From Diphasiastrum complanatum (lineage: Eukaryota; Streptophyta; Lycopodiopsida; Lycopodiales; Lycopodiaceae): a stretch of DNA of 64,000 nt. Every line of letters starts with the position of its first letter. Positions within the stretch are counted from its first letter, which is position 1. The notes beneath the pieces were generated by a model. That model did not search any database, was not told where the DNA came from, and saw nothing but the letters and a program-made list of their open reading frames with translations. The stretch is from NCBI GenBank assembly GCA_029204225.1, contig CM055110.1, forward strand, positions 41,149,862 through 41,213,861. The letters run 5' to 3'. The translations under genes and the position numbers were made by a program. Below are positions 45,416 to 57,150 of this stretch, one piece after another.

Positions 45416-47700
45416 AAATATAGATAAAGGCCCCTAGAATTAGCACGCAGGCATGGCCCAATAATCCTAATTAACCCTAGATGACAACATTAGGGGTAAC
45501 AATGTGAACATCAATTCCTCGTTCACTTCATTGGTATGCTTTTGAGTGCGAAGAATACGGTGATAGTACATCTAGCATAACGAAGGAGATAGGGTGAGTG
45601 ACTTGCCTGTTGATGGTAATGACAATTAGCGTCTTTCCAAATTTGCTTAATAGATCTAGCTGAAGAGGATATAGGTCAATGCCGATGGGAAGGGAAGGCA
45701 ACGGAGGCAAGTGTACGATCAAAACAATATCTCGGGGCACGGTTTGGGATAGAAAGAGGGTGCATCGTAGGGGGTATGATGTGACCAAGACAAAAAGAGA
45801 GGCGTGAAGGTGGTGGGGGGGATGTTGTGAAAGTTAGCGATGAAAGGGATAAAAGAGGGTGACCCCATGAGATAACCCACCACGTTGTGGCCACCACTAT
45901 GAGGGTGACAAGTGAAACTTCCAGAGGACGACCAATAAGCTAAGCCATTAAAAAGGCTAACTCATGGTCTTCTCTGAAATGAAGCAAGTGCTCTCCATAC
46001 ATCATGATTGGTCCCATCTTATCAGCAAAAATCCTGGTAATACCATATTCTCATTATAAATAGCCTCTATGTGAAGTGAATCGGTAGCATCGTGAAATAC
46101 AATTTGATGAGAAGCAGTTGTGGCTATAAATTGCCAATCAATAGTACCGGCCTTACTCTGAGTAACGAATAATATTTGAGCATAGATTGGCATATGGAGA
46201 ATTGGCACAATCGGCAAAAGAGGATGCCTTATGAGGAAATTAACATACTGCTACGAAGGTATCCGTATCCAATTCAACACCCCGTCTAATGAGACAAATC
46301 CAAATCTAGCAGGCACATTCATCATGAGTAATGAACTCAAAATCAGTTGTAAGGTCAATTGAGTTTTATTATGAGCATATTGAGAAATCTTCCTAGAAGT
46401 GAAGGTGCCCAAAGTGTCGACATGAAGCAATTCGAAAGCAAAGGAAGACAAAATCTTGGGCTCACATAAATTGAAGAAAAAGAAATCGAAGGAGATTCAA
46501 AAGCCTGTCGAAGATTTGTCGAGGACTATAAAAGCATCATTTATCGATAATATAAAATGTGTTTTTCCTTATAATAGGCATGATAAGAAGTACTATGCCC
46601 TGCCCAAGATGTAGCAGATGACGTGGAAGAACTCATTTTCCAAGAGTCAATCAAAGGATCTATACTCTCTGATGTAACTATGGATTCGGGTTCAGTAGTC
46701 AATATTATGATTGAAGAAATAGCCTATGGTGTGGGATTGACAAACATTCAACCTACGAGCAAACACATATGGTTAGCTGATCAAAGACCAATGGGAATAC
46801 TTGAGAATGTCTAAGTTTAAATTTTTTGAAACTATCCAACATAGCATTGTAGAACAGTCTCTATTGTACATTTACTCTATTTTTTATCAAGTTTTTTGGA
46901 GTTGCCTACAGCTTTGTGTTATCATAGTAATGGGATAAATGCTATGCTGAATGTGAATCTATATCATCATTATTTATCTTGATCGTCATATTTTGAGGAA
47001 TCAAACTTCTCACGGCTGCCATAGACACCTTAGAAGATTGCAATTATCGCTATTTGAGATGCCTACAATCCACAACAGTAATTTTAATTTTCGTTGAGGT
47101 GTAACTACTGGCCAAAAACTGTTAACTCCGCATCTAAAACGCTATCTCATCAATTCTTGAGCTCACTGCAGTTAGGCACTTCAAGAAATCAAGAGGAATT
47201 CACCTAGCTGCTGATCTTTCCCAACAGCATCCTCACTAAGCTTGTGCTACAATGGAAAGGATGAATTTAGAATGAGCTTGTTGAATTTTGTGATTTAGGC
47301 ATGCAACACCACCTGAATCTCTGCCACTCACTGGTCGTGTCTCTTCTCTATATGCTAAATACCATATGAACCTAGGAAACTTGGGTGAATCATCCCCATG
47401 GCTCTCATGTCTCAGTGAACAGCAATATATCCCCCTGTCTGATGAAGTCCAATAAGTCCCTAGCTGTGGATGATGAGTGAATCCCGTTACAAGTCCAAAC
47501 TCGAACCTGAATTTAAGCGGTGGGGGACCCAAGGTGCTCCCATTCCCTGGGGCCCCAATTACTTCTTTTTACCATCAATATATTTCACTCGCCTATCTCT
47601 ATTAATGGCTGTCTTGTCTGATTTACAAGATTCTTGGAAGGCTTCCATCTCTCTTCAACCTGTATATAAGTAAGATCATCATTTAAAAACAATCTTACAC
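45416..47700 (-). mobile_element. LINE fragment F (minus strand), internally interrupted
   Basis: Minus reading from 47700: end of ORF1 (RLFLNDDLTYIQVEERW, RVKYIDGKKK), endonuclease start (47240-47560; GDILLFTETHES, GRDSGGVACL), then after other DNA the endonuclease end (45530-45960; GGHNVVGYLMGSPSFIPF). The 5' side joins hAT sequence at about 47700. A plus-strand gypsy protease piece lies within. Confidence 0.62.
46540..46830 (+). pseudogene. Ty3/gypsy protease fragment
   Basis: The plus frame reads SDVTMDSGSVVNIMIEEIA, then GLTNIQPTSKHIWLADQR and GILENV. This is a gypsy retropepsin (active site DSGS, then LAD and a G...V end). No neighbouring gag or RT of the same element is visible. Confidence 0.6.
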
Positions 47701-47977
47701 TACTGGAGGGCCCACATGCATCAGGGCACATTTGTTACGTATGAGGGGGTATGAGATTGCCCCTTGCATGCATGCTCCTGTCGCATCGGAGGAGGTTGGC
47801 CCTTGGAGGATGGGGCCCAGACCGAGAGGTAAACATTCAACTCTAAGACTCTTACACTTCAAAGTTCAAACATTGATCAAGTTTTAAGTTTTAACTACAT
47901 AATACATCAAGTTTGAAGTTTCAATTTCATTGATCATCTAATTTCTAAATTGTATTGTAATTTCAAATTTGTTTTTT

Positions 47978-50900
47978 TTTGGCAGATCGAGATGCAGTCA
48001 CGGCGACACACCTAGAGGCCAACACATCACGCCCCCCAATTGCCATCCGCTCACCCCTCGCTTCCCATGGCCTAGAGGACAGAGCTGCAGATGAGACAGG
48101 GCCTAGTACCCGGCCTGACCTGCCTTCTGGTGCAGGATCTTCGACACCACCTCCAGCCATGACCATACCGGCACCACATCATCCACCTGAGAGAGGGAGA
48201 GGTAGACGGGGCCGCACTACACAGATGGGGGGTAGGGAGTACTATGTGTCCAGCTTTGCTCCCAGAGCCATGACAGAGGCAGAGGTTGCCGTTCGACAGT
48301 TGTTCTACACCTGCGATCTGCCATTTCATCTGGCTAGGACCCCGACATGGAGGAGGGCAATGAGTGCGGTGAGTGCGATTGGGCAGCTGTGGCAGGGGCC
48401 ATCTTGCGAGCACCTGAGGACGAAAGGGCTTCTTGATGAGCGGGCCAGAAGCTAGAGCCTCTCAGGAAGGCATGGGCCCAATACGTACTACTTGCTTTTA
48501 ACTTTATGCACTCTAAACTTTAAAGACTTTATGATGATTGATCTGAAATCATTGATACGTATTATGTATTATGTAATAATAAGTATGTACATTGTAATTT
48601 GTACATTAAGTTTTAACTTTTCATACATTGTGCCATGTGGTGGCATTGCACATGCGGCATGCCACAATGCATACTTATTACTTGTTAATTGCAACTAGCT
48701 ATTTATGTTTAATCATGAATCATGAATCATGATTGTAATTTGTCAATATTCAAATGATCATTTGTCATTGGAATTTGCCATGAAATTTGAGTTACAATTT
48801 AAGATCTATCATCTTGTTTTGTCACCTGTAAGTTGTGCAACACTGCAACAATGCAATGTGAGTCGTGACCACGGTCCACTGACTTGTCACTTGTGAACTT
48901 TCAACTAGGTATGGTTGCACCATCATATCTGATGGTTGGAGCGATACGAGGAGGTGCCACATATTGAATATCCTGGTGTCTTCGTGCATGGGGATGATGT
49001 TTCTCAGATCCATCGACACCTCTGGGGAGGTAGTCACGGGTGAGTACATGTTCTCACATATTCGAGCTGCCATTGAGGAGGTCGGACCACAACATGTTGT
49101 ACAGGTATATATATTATACTTATTACAATTTAGTATTTACGGTTAACTATAATGTTAAATGGTATTAGGTAATTACTAATTTGTAAATGTCAATGTTGAA
49201 TGTTCATTGTTCAATGGCGATTTCGGATTGATTAACAATGGATTATGGTTCACTAAGCAGTTGCCACTGAGCACTTGAGTCTTGAATTCGGAATTCCAAA
49301 GTCATGCACATTGCATTGTATGGTTGTGCAGGTGGTCACAAATAATGCGTCAAACTGTGTCTCCATGGGTAGGCTCGTTAATGAGACCTACCCCCACATC
49401 TTTTGGACACCTTGTGCTGCACATTGCCTAGACTTGTTGGTTGAGGTTGTGGCCAAGATTCCATGGATTGCGGAGGTGGTGTGTACTGCACGGTTCTTGG
49501 TGAGATTTGTTACCAAGAAGCCTAGGACCTTGGATGTGTTGAGACCTGCCCCCACCAGGTATGCAAGTTGCAAGTTGCAACTCGAATTTGATTCTTGAAT
49601 GCGCTTCTGTAGACTGTTGGTAAGTATTTACTGTTTAGTTAGTAGTGGTAAATATTTCATGCAATGATGCATGTGCCATGTATTGTCTTGACTCTTGTCA
49701 GAAGTTAGAACTTAGAATTTGTCACTTGTGCAATGTGCCCTATGTAGGTTTGCATTTATGTTCCTGGTCCTGGAACGACTGCTGAAAGTTCATCAGGGCT
49801 TGAGGTAGATGGTTGTTGCCGTTGACTAGGCGCAGTGGGGGCCGTCACAGGAGCCCAAGAGTAAGAGATTCGAGCGGACCGTTATGTATTCACCATTTTG
49901 GGATGAGGCTCGATCCATTGTGGTGGGCCTACAACCCATCTACACTGTCCTGTGCCTTACAGATCGAGAGGGCTGCACATTGGGCCTCTTGTACGAGTTC
50001 ATGGACAGGCTGGGCGAGCAGTTGAGGCTTTGCACGACCATTAGCCCAGAGAGGTATATCAAGATTCAGATTTCAAATGTAGTATGTAGACAGTAGTATG
50101 CAGTATGTACTATCATGTACATTGTACTATATTGTATGATTATTACTATGTCTTCAATCTTGATTCTTGTAGGCTTGCGGAGGTCCGACTCCTTTGGCAG
50201 AGCAGGTGGGAGTGGTTTCATAGGCCCCTGCATGCCATGGCCCACATACTCCATCCACTTTGGAGGAATGAGGAGCAGTTCACAGATAGGGAGCTTAGGG
50301 ATGGCTGGAATGCCTATATCTCCCGAGTTTATCCTGATGTACGCGAGCAGGATAACCTGCTGAATGAGCTTCAGATTTTTAGGCAGGAGACCTTGGGGTT
50401 CGCCACTGGCCCGATGCTTTTGAGAGAGGGTAATAAACTGACCATGTGGCATGGTCCATTACAGTTTAAACTTGTTACTTCACATTTTATTGCATAGTTA
50501 GTCAATCATATTGTAACTTGTTGGAACTTGGAACTTGGTTGCAACTTGCTAGTAGTAAGTACTAACTGCCCCTTGAACTATGATTCAGGCCAGCTACGTC
50601 CCGTGTCATGGTGGTCGAAGTTTGGGGTTGACATCCCCAAATTGCGTCGCCTTGCCATCAGGATTCTCGCATAGGACTGCACTGCAGTCGCTTGTGAGAG
50701 GAACTAGAGTGTCCATTCCATGATTCACATGAAGAAGAGGAATCGACTATCATCAGCGTAGTTGAAGAGGTTGGTGTACGTACACGCCAACCTGAGACTT
50801 TTGGGTAGACTCCAGACCACCGCAGAGCCTATCCAGGTAAGTTGTAACTTGTAAGCCATAAATTATAGTTTCCAAATTCTAACATGTGATCCATCATCCC

Positions 50901-51158
50901 AGGTGGCAAGACCCAGTTGGCAGTTAGTAGATACTAAATAGATCATACTACATACTACATAGTAGATACTAGACTGTAGCTAAATTTTAACTTTTGTCGG
51001 GACTCGGCCCTCCAAATTTTGTCTTGATTTCAATGTGCATTGTGACATGTGCGTAGGTTAATCCCGATCTGATCGATGTGGCAAAAGTTCCAGAGTTGCC
51101 ACCTAGAGACCAGTCAGAGGAGGACGTGTACGCATTCCTCCATGAGGAGGCCATGTAG
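47978..51158 (+). pseudogene. hAT 4 transposase, at least six exons with TAG stops
   Basis: Exons read: 47978-48450 (VRQLFYTCDLPFHLARTP), 48909-49104 (YGCTIISDGWSDTRR, HILNILVSSCMGMM), 49332-49558 (VVTNNASNCVSMGRL, WTPCAAHCLDLL), 49748-50054 (LVLERLLKVHQGL, GCTLGLLYEFMDRLGEQ), 50174-50430 (WQSRWEWFHRPLHAMAHILH) and 50589-50836 (PVSWWSKFGVDIPKL, ACERN, HMKKRNRL). The acidic tail follows. Stops are TAG at 49806, 49827, 50672, 50705 and 50759. Splice sites are well kept. The transposase is DUF659/hATC type. Confidence 0.78.
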
Positions 51159-51740
51159 AGTGCAGGTGAGAAATTAGGATTGTCTAAGGTCTTGAATTAA
51201 ATTTTCGAAGTTCGAAGTTACTAATTATTGTACTAATTTGCAGGCAATAACACGTTTGTCCCTCTTTGTGTGCACTGTTCAGGGCTTGTCACTCGAGCAG
51301 AGCATAGGAGGAGGGCAGGAGAGGGTAGCAGCTCCCGTGCTCATAGCCCCGAGTCTGAGTCTGAGTCTGAGTCTGAGTCTGAGGCATCGTCAGGGTCAGA
51401 GTCCTCAAGTGAGCACTTAGCAGATCCTTGTATCTGGGTAGTAGGGGGCCAGGGCCACTGGGCCAGGACATGGTTACAACTTACAAGTTAGTAGTTACAA
51501 GTAAGTTACAACTTACAACTTTGAACTTTCAAGTTTCAACTTACTGCAGTTCTCTTAAACTTGGGTCATAATGTTATTCTAATTTCTGTAAATTCTGTTT
51601 TGAATCTTGATACGACAAGTCACACCGTCACAAGAGATCTGATTATCCTAAATTCTGATATCTGTAAATTTAGAGGAAGATTGAAATTGTTTAGCTATTA
51701 AAATTTAAGTATCTGTACTATTAGTGAATATTTGACTTTT
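51159..51740 (+). other. Ser/Glu tail exon and 3' part of hAT 4
   Basis: A last coding exon (about 51242-51420) has repeated Ser-Glu dipeptides from GAGTCT units (51352-51386). The rest is AT-rich without coding potential. Confidence 0.5.
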
Positions 51741-51872
51741 TTTTTGAAGAATTGGAAAAAAAAAGGTTCGAAATGTTTTCCGATTCGAACCTGGCCTGGC
51801 GGTTCGAACCTCAAAGAATCGGTTCGAACCGGCCGGTTTGAATCGACCTGTTCGAATTGGGATGCAACCTTG

Positions 51873-52330
51873 AGACGAACAAGTACATCAGATAAGTTGG
51901 GGACACAAGATGGATCAGTTCCGTCAAAGCAAAATAACAAACAAAACTAACTAAGAAGAGTCATATAGCCAGGATTATATGGTGCGTAGACCATTTACAT
52001 GTTCAACTGGACATCTCTTCATTTCTATATCTCACCCAAGGGAGTTGGCTCAATTGGTTAGCTTGACATCCGAAGTTTCTTTGGTCTCAAGTTCGAGCCT
52101 TCCCTTGGAAACCAAGAAGCATTTCTATATCTCAGACTCTATCTCAGAATTCTTCTCATTAACTATAGGCTTCCGATCTACCAGTCTTTGCGACGTGGCA
52201 TTATGAGGGATCTTATTGCGATGGAGGAGGGCGCTCAAACCTGTAGAGGTACAGATCAGCTATCCGCGGATCAATAGCGAGGGCACACCTGCAGCGGCAG
52301 GGCACTAGCGATGGGTAGTGATGGAGAACA

Positions 52331-52332
<2 letters not shown>
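51873..52332 (-). mobile_element. LINE fragment G, 3' region (minus strand)
   Basis: Aligns with the 3' region of LINE E at 36160-36370 (shared words CCAGGATTATATGGTG, GACATCTCTTCATTTCT, CTATCTCAGAATTC). It holds the tRNA-like insertion, and a (GA)n tract follows at 52333. It begins directly at the end of hAT 4. Confidence 0.6.
52035..52119 (+). mobile_element. 85-bp tRNA-like retroposon with 15-bp target duplication
   Basis: CATTTCTATATCTCA flanks it on both sides (52020-52034, 52120-52134). LINE E at about 36300-36345 shows the uninterrupted site. The insert starts and ends with CCAAGGGA / TCCCTTGG (52036-52043, 52101-52108), an acceptor-like stem with tRNA spacing. It contains an A-box-like TGGCTCAATTGG and B-box-like AGTTCGAGCC. 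A short GAAACCAAGAAG tail follows. It is a minimal SINE or a retroposed tRNA copy; D and T stems are imperfect. Confidence 0.78.

Positions 52333-52400
<68 letters not shown>
52333..52400. repeat. (GA)n microsatellite
   Basis: About 68 bp of GA units, 157 bp before the acceptor of host exon f. Confidence 0.95.
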
Positions 52401-52406
<6 letters not shown>

Positions 52407-52557
52407 AATGCAGTACATCAACATATGAAAGCTGTAACTATTGAGAAAGTCTAACTCTAGCTAGCTCACTCTAAAGTACCTTATATCATAGTATGCTAAA
52501 AATATGAGTTGCTTTTTGTAGCTAATCTTATTGTTTATTGAATTCTCATGTGGGCAG

Positions 52558-52650
52558 CGTGATCAATTGCAATCTGAAATACGTCTTGCAAGGAGTCTCA
52601 TTGCTGACCGGGATGCTGATGTTCTTCGAGCTAGAACCACAAATGACAAG
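52558..52650 (+). CDS. host gene exon f (coiled coil)
   Basis: Acceptor GTGGGCAG and donor AAG|GTAAAT bound 93 bases. The phase-0 frame reads RDQLQSEIRLARSLIADRD then ADVLRARTTNDK. Together with exon e the junction reads AVAAE-RDQLQSE, which I recall as a conserved stretch in plant coiled-coil proteins annotated afadin/alpha-actinin-binding-like. The next exon is not seen in the window, so the gene should continue beyond 64000. Confidence 0.78.
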
Positions 52651-53354
52651 GTAAATAGTTTCCCACATTCGTGATCACCAAATTGCATTTTTGTTAAAGG
52701 TGCTGGACATGGGTGAGAATGTTGCATCTTTTAAAAACAAATAGCAATATGATGTTATTGTATGGTCCTTTTTATAAACATGAAGTTTGTATTCTTAGGT
52801 TTTTGACATGGTGTTTCAAGGGTCGAAACTCCGTTTGAAACTTTCATTTCAAATAGCTTGTTATTGCTAAAATGCTAGTTTTCGTAATGAGTATCATGTT
52901 GACATCAACTGTCAACTGGTGTGCTAGTGTATAAATGATCACATAACATAAATTTTGATAACTTGATAAGGGTTGTACTTCTAACTTTTTGGTGAGGAAT
53001 AATTCCCCCTTCAAAAAAAAAGAGAGAAAAAAAGACCCTAAAACCAAAACTTCATTTCAAAAAGGCAAGCACCTAAACACATTTTCTAGGTTCAAAATGG
53101 CCTTTCAAAACATATTTCAAAAAGGTACCCTAAACCTGTTTGTATTGCACCCTCCCGACCTCTTGAAGTTAGTCTTCTTATATAATGACGTTTCAAGTTA
53201 GTAGGAAGGTTGTAGATCAAGTCATTTTGTACCACACTATTTCGAAGCTCTACCTCCTACAAAACGATTTCTTGGTTAAGACAAATCATGAGAGCCTTAA
53301 TTATTTCTCACCCGACATCCTATCCGAGAAAAACATGTCAAATGTTTAATGGGT
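52651..53354 (+). other. intron after exon f, no gene
   Basis: AT-rich intron sequence up to the gypsy 3 fragment. One plus frame (52989-53201) is Lys/Phe-rich and lacks motifs. Confidence 0.5.
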
Positions 53355-53798
53355 AAACTTCCTTAATATGCAAGGACAGTAAGTTTGCTGACGCTTTGTC
53401 CAGAATACCTAGAGTTTTCAACCCCTGTCAAACATACGTTTGCGTTTGCCACTGATATAGACTTCAAATATATCTTTGAGACTCTAGTGAAAGGTCTAAA
53501 CCATAAGGATTGTATCTTGAAAGATGACTATCTATTTAAAGAGAATAAGTTATGGGTACACATGGCTTTTAGAACTAGAATCCGAAATCCTCCATATGCT
53601 AGACATAGAGGAATACCTTCTACACTTGAAGCATTACAAAGGTTTTTCTATTGGCCTATCAACCATCGAGACACAACATCCTATAAATGCATGTTTACTA
53701 TGCCAACATAACAATGACGAGTGAGGAGTGAAGACTCCAGGATTGTCACACTTTTACTCTAAAACTCCATAGGAACATATTGCCATGGACTTTGTCTC
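53355..53798 (+). pseudogene. gypsy 3, RNase H end and integrase zinc finger
   Basis: Reads GKDSKFADALSRIPRVF (end of RNase H), then ARHRGIPSTLEALQRFFYWP and a Cys pair (H2C2 finger of integrase), then EHIAMDFVS. The reading stops at GTCTC, where Copia 3 is inserted, and resumes in phase at 63527. Several stops are present. Confidence 0.72.
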
Positions 53799-54210
53799 TG
53801 TAGGAAAACAAGAGTCAAGGCACCAAGATCTAGCTATCAATCAATCTCCACAAGACACAAGAGAGAAGAGGCTGGGTGCCCTCCTCTAAGAGAGACAGAG
53901 AGAAAAAACAGCAACACAGGTAATGAAGAGCAATGCTTAGCCAAAACTGAAAAATGTGACACAATAAGCCATTATGTACTCTTCCTACTTACTGAATGTA
54001 GGGCACCCCCGAAAGTCAAGATAGGGCCCCTAAACCAAATTAGACCTCTAAGGACCCACAAGTCAGTACATGACCAAAATTGGGTCCATCACAAATTACG
54101 ACAAACTTAACATGGCCTAAATAACTAAATACCCATGGTTACACAAATCTCGACCTTTTGGGTCAAAGTAACCTATGGATTAACTTTAGCATAGTCATTT
54201 ATTTCTAACA
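53799..54210 (-). repeat. Copia 3 3' LTR
   Basis: 412 bp, from TGTAGGAAAA to ATTTCTAACA. CCCTCCTTAAATG, a polypurine tract on the minus strand, follows. The CT-rich run seen in other copies is reduced here. Confidence 0.85.
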
Positions 54211-54241
54211 CCCTCCTTAAATGACAATGCAAAAAAATTGA

Positions 54242-55490
54242 AATCTTCACAATGTAATAAAGCCACCACATGGTATTAAATTTAAAGCTTTGCATAAAGC
54301 TTCAAATCTGACTCCAGGCAACGCCTTAGTGAAGAGGTCTGCAATATTATCCTCTGTAGGACAATACTCAAGTAAAATGTCGCCATCATGAAGTCTCTCC
54401 CGAACAAAGTGATATTGGATATCGATGTGCTTCGTCCTCGCATGAAAAACAGGAATACGTGCAATGGCAATAACACTCTGACTATCACTCAAGATAAGAG
54501 TGGCTGAGGGTTCGCCAAACTTCATGTCAACAAGTAGTCTTCTCAGTCGTGGCTGAAAATATCGCTCTATATTTTGCCTCACTAGAAGAAGTAGCAACAG
54601 TGGGCTGCTTCTTACTTGACCAAGAAATTGCAGAAATTTTATAAAAAAAGCAATGTCCACTTGTAGAGCGTCTAGTGTCTTGATCTCCACCCCAATCCGA
54701 GTCACTAAAACCCACCAAACATGCATCATCACAAGCAGGAATAATCAATCCATGACTTCTTGTTCGTTGAAGATATCTAAAGATCCTCTTCAACACTTTT
54801 CAATGTGATGTCATCGGGGCATGCATGAATTAACTCATGAGTGAGACACTATAAGAAATGTCCGGTCTTGAATTACATAGGTAAATGAGACAGCCAATAG
54901 CTTGACAATATAAAGTAGTATCAAATGGTTCATCGTCATCTTGACTGATTTCAGGCCTGTCTCCATAGGTGTAGCAACCGGCTTGCAATCTTCCATCTTG
55001 AACCGCTTCAAAATCTGCCCAATGTAGCGTTCTTGAGAGATGAAAATTCCAGCCCCTTCTTGTACAAATTTAAGACCAAGATAAAAGTGCAATAGGCCTA
55101 AATCTGAGATATCAAAAACCGTACCAAGATCAAGTATTAAGGCGTCAATCTGCTGCTCATTCCCGTAAGAATAATATCATCAACATAAAGCAGAATAATG
55201 ATGATAAAATCTAAAGTATGCTTGACATAAAGAGTAGATTCGCTAGGACTATTAGTAAACCCACGGTCACAAAAGTTGGCATGTATCTTTTGATACCACA
55301 TCCTAGGGGCTTGTTTCAGTCCATAAAGTGCCTTCTTGAGAAGACAAACTTTATCTTCTTGGCCTTCAACCAAAAAACCAGCAGGTTGTTGAAGGTACAC
55401 TTCCTCATTGAGATCACCATTGAGGAATGCTGTCTTTATTTCAAGTTGGCACAAACAACAACCAAACTGGGCAGCCAAAGAGGTCTACCC
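54242..55490 (-). pseudogene. Copia 3 reverse transcriptase and RNase H
   Basis: Minus frames: 55478-55137 reads CLCQLEIKTAFLNGDL, LYGLKQAPRMWYQK and ILLYVDDIILTG; 55092-54835 reads HFYLGLKFVQEGAG and YIGQILKRFKMED; 54796-54242 reads GFSDSDWGGDQDTRRSTSG, LILSDSQSVIAIARIP and CPTEDNIADLFTKALP. YVDD is intact, but the frame changes about four times. It is broken at 55490 by gypsy 2. Confidence 0.82.
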
Positions 55491-55500
55491 TCACGATAGT

Positions 55501-55994
55501 TGTCATGCCCATGACTGGTCTCGAGTAGCGTGTCCACGCTAGTGATCGGTAGACCAACAACCCGCAAGTTAATTGTGACTATAAGGGAATTGGGGCCTTT
55601 ATGTGTACATGGTCATAATTAATGGTTGTAGGCCTAAACACTTGATGGGGGATTTGTTTGGGTCTATCAGTGAGCCATTGGGGAACAAGATGATGTGGCC
55701 CAGATAGGTTGCAGAGGTGTCCAGTGAGGTGTCACAGTGCACTACTAGTGGTGCATGGGCCTTGGAGGGTATAAGTATACTTATTGGGCTCTCACTAGTG
55801 TATGCTTGATAGCATGACCGGTGGCAGGATGCTGCTGGTGTGATGCCATACTCCTCTTTGTGATTGATCCATAGCTTGGGGGCTAAATCCGTTCCATCTA
55901 GGTTTGGTTGGGTTGGTTTGTCCACCATCAGGTTCCCTCATGTTGCTTGTGTTTGGCATGCTTAGAATAGGATCCTTGGATTGAGGAGTTTATA
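55501..55994 (+). repeat. gypsy 2 5' LTR
   Basis: Starts TGTCATGCCC; its first 350 bp match 60362-60711. The 3' limit is set by the primer-binding site. Minus frames of about 100 residues in both LTR copies are non-genic. Confidence 0.75.
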
Positions 55995-56279
55995 TTGGTA
56001 TCAGAGCCAATTTTGAGCACGGTTTTGCCATTGATTTGTGTTCAAGAGAAATCTCAAATTGTGTGGAAATTTTTCCGTTGTGTGATACGGAATCTCGACA
56101 TTCTTTGAGAAGATTAGTGGAGTAAGTAACAAGTGGGGAAAATTCGAGCGCCTCTTCTCGAAAATCACTTTTTTGAGGTACAATCGGTGGGTGGTATGAG
56201 TACTACCGGATATTGAATCGATTCGGCTTTTAAACACTTCAAATCTGTGGTTAGTGAAGTAAGGTTCGATTTCTTGGAT

Positions 56280-57150
56280 CCACATATGTTACCGTTTGCT
56301 TCATTAGGAACACTTTTCTGTTAGCAATTGGATTAATATACCCGAAATGACTACAACGGAACGCAAATTTTTTATATAATTTTTCGGTTTTCATATGCAA
56401 ATGGATGAATGAAATTCTAGAGAAGGGGTGGCAAATGAAAATTCGCCCGGCATCACTCGACTATGATGACCCCATGTAATATTCAAACACATGGTTGCAA
56501 ACTATGAACCACGATGTGTAGGAATTTTATTAGTGCAATGAATAGAAAAAATCGAATGCAAAATCTATTCAATTATTAGCCAGTATGTGATACAGCTTGG
56601 GCTAACAACCGGAAATTTTTCCGGCAATTGAAAGCCCCGAAGTTACTGATGACTGGATAAATTGTTGGACAAGCAACGTCCCAGAATAAAAAAAGTGAAT
56701 TTCGTCGGTTTTTTGTGTTGGGTAAGGCGGCCTCGTGGTGGAGGACGCAACCCATAGAAATGTGATTGGGCTGAATTCCTGGCGGAATTTCGTAAGGCTT
56801 TTTTCACAATTGACGAATTGTATTCGCTTTATTAACTGCTGTGGACAACCGAGAACATGAGTTCTTCGATTTTTTTGAAACAGACACGGCTAAAAACGGC
56901 CTAGAAGCCTAGATGGAAAGAACAAATTGGAACGAAAAAAAAAAGTTGTTGTTTTTAGTGTGCTTGAAGCTGTGGGCGTACCAACACTGTTTGTTGTTTA
57001 GAACAAGAAAAAGCCGGTTCATTCTTCCCCATTTTAACATCTGTCACTCAAGGCATAAATACTTTGATCCTTTCGGTGACCGTAAAGATTGTGAAAGGGG
57101 GCGAAAGAATGTTTGTTTGAGTTGAAGTTGGAATTTTTTTAAATTCCCGA
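56280..57150 (+). pseudogene. gypsy 2 Gag remnant
   Basis: Broken plus frames contain FVGFL, KAAS/ASWWRTQP and WAEFLAEFRKAFF at about 56690-56810, the core of gypsy Gag. Stops and frameshifts are dense. The remainder of this stretch is not readable. Confidence 0.5.

Larger units (their letters stand above)
47701..51872 (+). mobile_element. hAT element 4 (plus strand), 5' truncated
   Basis: Coding exons from about 47720 (BED end) to 51415. The right end is built of GGTTCGAACC repeats (51760-51860) and closes with TGCAACCTTG (51863-51872), inverse of CAAGGTTGCA, which agrees with the CANNGTTGCA terminus of the small hAT at 62395. The left side is cut by LINE F. Confidence 0.7.

Noticed and set aside
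46251-46451. Minus frame of 66 residues
   Set aside because: No recognisable motif; it lies in mixed LINE/gypsy debris.
52036-52108. Functional tRNA gene
   Set aside because: The D and T stems are imperfect and the unit is bounded by a retroposition-type duplication.
55599-55928. 109-residue minus frame in the gypsy 2 LTR
   Set aside because: The frame recurs in the other LTR copy (60460-60780) only because the LTRs are near identical; no domain.
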